From Allokutzneria sp. NRRL B-24872 (GTDB lineage: Bacteria; Actinomycetota; Actinomycetes; Mycobacteriales; Pseudonocardiaceae), in NCBI RefSeq assembly GCF_002155965.1, contig NZ_MUMH01000099.1, positions 1-43,207 of the forward strand: 43,207 bases of DNA, written 5' to 3'. Of the stretch, positions 39,946 to 43,207 are shown in pieces. The notes beneath the pieces were generated by a model. That model was not told the DNA's origin and did not search any database. It was given only the letters and a program-made list of their open reading frames with translations. How positions within the stretch are numbered: the first letter of the stretch is position 1; the number at the start of each line of letters is the position of its first letter. The position numbers and the translations under genes were made by a program.

Positions 39946-41160
39946 TCAGGTGCTTCCCCGAGACAGACCCGGAGTTCGCCCGCGCTGCCCCCTTACAACC
40001 CCGGCCCGCGTACGCCCGGAGCGCAGCAGCAGCGCGCCCGCGGACATGGCCAGCGCCAGCGCGCCCACCCCTGTCAACCCGACCCTGAGGTCGCTGGCCT
40101 CGGCCACCACGCCGATCAGCACGGGACCGAGCAGCAGGCCCGTGTAGCCGAGCGCGCCGACCTGGGCGATGGCCGCTCCGGAATGCCGCCGCGGCACCAC
40201 GGACCCGGCGAGGGAGAACGTCAGCGGCACCGCGACGCACACCGCCGCCCCGACCACGGCGAAGCCCAGCAGCACCAGCACCGCCGACTCCGCGAGCACC
40301 ACGAGCACGAAGGCCGCCGCCGTGGCGGTCCCCGACCACACCAGCAGCCGCCGCGCGCCGAAGCGGGCACTGGCCCGGTCCCCGGCCAACCGCCCGGCGA
40401 GCATCGCCACCTCGAAGGCCGGATACCCCAGTGCCGCAAGGGAATCGCCCGCGCCGAGCGCGTCGCGCAGGTACAACCCGCTCCAGTCGGCGACCGAGCC
40501 CTCGATCAGGAAGGCCACGAAGCACAGCGCTCCGACGAGGTAGACGACCTTGGGCAGCCGAACCCCGCCGGAGGTCGACTCCGCGCCCTCGGAGGAGGTC
40601 GGATCGCACAGGTAGTCGCGGCCGAGCACCAGTGCGACCGGAACGGCCAGCGCCCCGGCGAGCGCGAGGGTCGGCGTGAACCCCAGGCCCAGCGCGGCGG
40701 CTCCGGCACCGGCGAGCCCTCCGGAGACGGCGCCCGCGCTCCAGCCCGCGTGCATCCCGCTCATCACGGGCCTGCCCATCGCGAGCTCCACAGTGGACGC
40801 CTGCGCGTTCATCGCGATGTCGGTGAGCCCGAAGGCCATCCCGAACACCACGACGGCGGCGAGCAGCACCGGGTAGGAGCCCGCGACCGACACCGCGAGC
40901 ACGCCGAGCCCGACCGCGGGCGCGGCCAGCCGGAGCACGGTGCGACTGCCCACAGTGGACAGCACGGTCCGGGAGAGCTGCATGCACACCAGCGCGCCGG
41001 TCCCCCACGCGAAGACGGTGAGCCCGACCGCGCCCTCACCGAGGCCGAGCCGATCGGCCAGCGCGGGAATGCGCACGGTCCAGACGCCGAAGACGAACCC
41101 CACGAGTGCGAACGTGGCGATCGTGGACCGCCGTGCGCGCCGAACCCCGGTGGTGGCCAC
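39946..41160 (-). CDS. MFS transporter
   Basis: A 404-residue major facilitator with about 12 membrane helices. It is of the YbjJ/inner-membrane MFS type: RRSTIATFALVGFVFGVWTVRIPALADRLGLGEG is its family start, and ALGYPAFEVAMLAGRLAGDRASARFGARRL is the second-half motif A-like loop. The start is uncertain. GTG 41160 fits the family length; longer forms back to 41328 are open. No regulator is adjacent on the same strand. The substrate is unknown. The C-terminal tail is basic. Confidence 0.87.
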   Translation of the reverse strand: MATTGVRRARRSTIATFALVGFVFGVWTVRIPALADRLGLGEGAVGLTVFAWGTGALVCMQLSRTVLSTVGSRTVLRLAAPAVGLGVLAVSVAGSYPVLLAAVVVFGMAFGLTDIAMNAQASTVELAMGRPVMSGMHAGWSAGAVSGGLAGAGAAALGLGFTPTLALAGALAVPVALVLGRDYLCDPTSSEGAESTSGGVRLPKVVYLVGALCFVAFLIEGSVADWSGLYLRDALGAGDSLAALGYPAFEVAMLAGRLAGDRASARFGARRLLVWSGTATAAAFVLVVLAESAVLVLLGFAVVGAAVCVAVPLTFSLAGSVVPRRHSGAAIAQVGALGYTGLLLGPVLIGVVAEASDLRVGLTGVGALALAMSAGALLLRSGRTRAGVVRGQRGRTPGLSRGST

Positions 41161-41363
41161 CTCCGCGTCACCCTTTCCCGGGGTGAGCGCCGCTGACTGG
41201 GGACACACGAGAAGAACACCACGGTGAACGGGAATTCGCGCCGTGGAATTGACCGGACAACGCGAAAGAGTCCATTCCGGACACGGTGCGCTCTCGTCGA
41301 GCGGCGCTGTCACCCCATAGCTCGACACCCCGTGTTCGCAGATTCCCAGGGGGCCACGGTAAC

Positions 41364-41401
41364 GGAACGGCCCCCCGACCGGCGGGTCGGGGGGCCGTTC
41401 C
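41364..41401 (-). terminator. Terminator of arc
   Basis: GGAACGGCCCCCCGACC (41364-41380) and GGTCGGGGGGCCGTTCC (41385-41401) form a perfect 17-bp stem with a 4-nt loop, 25 bp after the arc stop. It is the longest perfect hairpin in the window. Confidence 0.85.
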
Positions 41402-41426
41402 TGGAACTGCGTCGCGCGCTTTTCGG

Positions 41427-43207
41427 TTACAGGTACTGACCGGTGTTGTTGGCGTTGTCGATCGCCCGGCCCGTCTCCTGGTTCTTGCCCGTGATCAGGG
41501 TCCGGATGTAGACGATGCGCTCGCCCTTCTTGCCGGAGATCCTGGCCCAGTCGTCCGGGTTGGTCGTGTTGGGCAGGTCCTCGTTCTCGGCGAACTCGTC
41601 GACGATCGCGTCCAGCAGGTGCTGCACGCGCAGACCGATCTGCTGGTGGTCGAGCACCGACTTGATCGCGTACTTCTTCGCCCGGTCCACGATGTTCTGG
41701 ATCATCGCGCCGGAGTTGAAGTCCCGGAAGAACAGGACCTCCTTGTCACCGTTGGCGTAGGTGACCTCCAGGAAACGATTGTCCTCCGACTCCTCGTACA
41801 TGCGCTCCACCGTGCGCTGCACCATCGCGTCGATGCAGGCGCGCTTGTCCCCGTGGAACTCGGCGAGGTCGTCCTCGTGGATGGGCAGGTTGTCGGTCAG
41901 GTACTTGGAGAAGATGTCGGTGGCCGCCTCGGCGTCCGGCCGCTCGATCTTGATCTTCACGTCGAGCCTGCCGGGTCGCAGGATCGCCGGGTCGATCATG
42001 TCCTCGCGGTTGGAGGCGCCGATGACGATGACGTTCTCCAGGCCCTCGACACCGTCGATCTCGCTGAGCAGCTGCGGCACGATCGTGGTCTCCACGTCCG
42101 AGCTGACGCCGCTGCCCCGGGTCCGGAAGATCGAGTCCATCTCGTCGAAGAACACGATCACCGGGGTGCCCTCGGAGGCCTTCTCCCGGGCCCGCTGGAA
42201 GATCAGCCGGATGTGCCGCTCGGTCTCGCCGACGAACTTGTTGAGCAGCTCCGGGCCCTTGATGTTGAGGAAGAACGACTTCGCCTGGTCGTGGTTGGCG
42301 TCGCCGCGCGCCTTGGCGACCTTCTTCGCCAGGGAGTTGGCAACGGCCTTGGCGATGAGCGTCTTGCCGCACCCGGGCGGGCCGTAGAGCAGCACGCCCT
42401 TGGGGGGCCGCAGCTCGTACTCGCGGAAGAGGTCCCCGTGCAGGAACGGCAGCTCCACCGCGTCGCGGATCTGCTCGATCTGCCGGAACAGGCCACCGAT
42501 GTCCTCGTACTGGACGTCGGGCACCTCCTCCAGCACCAGGTCCTCGACCTCGGCCTTGGGCACCCGCTCGTAGGCGTAGCCCGCCTTGCTGTCCACGAGC
42601 AGGGAGTCACCGGGCTTGAGCGGCGCGTCCAGCAGCGGGGCCGCCAGCAGCACCACCCGCTCCTCGTCGGCGTGCCCGACCACCAGTGCCCTGGTGACGC
42701 CTTGCACGTCGGACTCGGTGTTGAGCAGCTCGCGCAGGGTGCAGACCTCGCCGATGCGCTCGAAGTCGCCGCCCTCCACCACGGTGAGCGCCTCGTTGAG
42801 CCGGACCGACTGCCCCTGCTGGAGCGAGTCGGTCTCCACCGCCGGGGACACCGCGACGCGCATGCGCCGCCCCGAGGTGAACACGTCCACGGTGTTGTCG
42901 GGATGCCTGGCCAGGAACACGCCGTAGCCGCTGGGCGGCTGGGCGAGCCGGTCCACCTCCTCTCGCAGGGCGAGGAGCTGACCCCGGGCCTCCTTGAGCG
43001 TCTCCACGAGCTTGGTGTTGCGCTCGGTGAGCTGGCTCACCCGGTTGGACGCCTCGGCCAGCCGCTGTTCCAGCAGCCGGACGTGCCGGGGCGATTCGGT
43101 CAGTTTGCGGCGCAACAGCGCCACTTCGTCCTCAAGAAATCGGATCTGCGCGCTCAACTCGGCCGCGCTGCCGCCACTCTTCCGCTCGCCGCCCTGCTCA
43201 GGGCGGC
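41427..43207 (-). CDS. arc: Proteasome-associated ATPase ARC/Mpa (5' end outside window)
   Basis: Hexameric AAA ATPase that binds Pup and unfolds substrates into the proteasome. An N-terminal coiled coil (from [18 protein letters not shown] through [15 protein letters not shown]) binds Pup, then two OB domains (about 75-235 of the visible part). The AAA domain has Walker A GPPGCGKT, Walker B VFFDEMDS, and the arginine-finger region PGRLDVKIK. The chain ends NTGQYL, the penultimate-Tyr motif that docks on and opens the 20S gate. The frame stays open to the edge (upstream codons read ...[15 protein letters not shown]), and TTG 43157 begins mid-domain relative to Mpa, so the true start lies beyond 43207. 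Confidence 0.97.
   Translation of the reverse strand, partial: RPEQGGERKSGGSAAELSAQIRFLEDEVALLRRKLTESPRHVRLLEQRLAEASNRVSQLTERNTKLVETLKEARGQLLALREEVDRLAQPPSGYGVFLARHPDNTVDVFTSGRRMRVAVSPAVETDSLQQGQSVRLNEALTVVEGGDFERIGEVCTLRELLNTESDVQGVTRALVVGHADEERVVLLAAPLLDAPLKPGDSLLVDSKAGYAYERVPKAEVEDLVLEEVPDVQYEDIGGLFRQIEQIRDAVELPFLHGDLFREYELRPPKGVLLYGPPGCGKTLIAKAVANSLAKKVAKARGDANHDQAKSFFLNIKGPELLNKFVGETERHIRLIFQRAREKASEGTPVIVFFDEMDSIFRTRGSGVSSDVETTIVPQLLSEIDGVEGLENVIVIGASNREDMIDPAILRPGRLDVKIKIERPDAEAATDIFSKYLTDNLPIHEDDLAEFHGDKRACIDAMVQRTVERMYEESEDNRFLEVTYANGDKEVLFFRDFNSGAMIQNIVDRAKKYAIKSVLDHQQIGLRVQHLLDAIVDEFAENEDLPNTTNPDDWARISGKKGERIVYIRTLITGKNQETGRAIDNANNTGQYL

Noticed and set aside
39839-41008. Extension of the ATPase frame upstream through the MFS gene
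   Set aside because: The extra part is Arg/Gly-rich shadow sequence. GTG 39838 has a proper ribosome site and begins the domain.
1-43207. rRNA or tRNA genes
   Set aside because: No tRNA cloverleaf or conserved rRNA stretch was recognised by eye. A tRNAscan-SE run would be decisive.

Overview
The window is very GC-rich DNA with strong G/C at third codon positions and a complete Pup-proteasome system. It therefore comes from an actinobacterium. Gene content and order suggest a filamentous actinomycete near the Pseudonocardiales, but this is inference and no rRNA is present. The backbone matches, from memory, the Mycobacterium tuberculosis block Rv2089c (pepE) to Rv2115c (mpa): M24 peptidase, 5'-3' exonuclease, Q/P/G-rich membrane protein, helY, tatC, tatA, pafC, pafB, pafA, prcA, prcB, pup, dop, arc/mpa.

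Layout. 1-36 is the end of a 30-bp-period palindrome array. 176-3994 is an FtsX-type ABC exporter with two ATPases. 4577-8790 holds a 50-residue small gene, a secreted SGNH hydrolase, a GT2 glycosyltransferase, an AsnC regulator with an M24 peptidase, and a divergent small HTH gene. 8843-8950 is a second palindrome array. 8993-12287 holds an MFS exporter with its ArsR-type regulator, and a TetR regulator with a membrane protein. 12369-16884 holds the exonuclease, a lipoprotein, a MerR/NmrA divergent pair with a candidate iron box, and an Eis-type acetyltransferase. 16960-25227, all minus strand, runs from pafB through pafC, a small membrane protein, tatA, tatC, a lipid kinase and helY to a DUF4333 protein. 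25276-27739 holds a DinB protein, a short HTH and pafA. 27879-31552, plus strand, holds a PAP2/lipid-kinase fusion followed by a cyclodipeptide synthase (CDPS) overlapping a cytochrome P450. 31649-35238, minus strand, is dop-pup-prcB-prcA. 35282-36294 holds a NUDIX gene, a third palindrome array and a DUF1304 gene. 36562-39838 is a MacB-type ABC exporter. 39946-41160 is a second MFS gene. 41427 to the right edge is arc, whose 5' end lies outside the window.

How it works together. PafA attaches Pup to target proteins, Dop removes it (and deamidates Pup where needed), ARC unfolds pupylated substrates, and PrcA/PrcB degrade them. Pup here ends in GGE, so it would not need deamidation. PafB and PafC are WYL-type regulators of the DNA-damage response, and PafBC-like promoter motifs can be read upstream of pup and helY. 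The CDPS-P450 pair inside the proteasome locus is a compact cyclodipeptide pathway of unknown product.

The most unusual features are the three palindrome arrays with an exact 30-bp period, the CDPS-P450 insertion, the PafBC-like promoters, the iron box, and operator-like palindromes sitting on predicted leaderless promoters.
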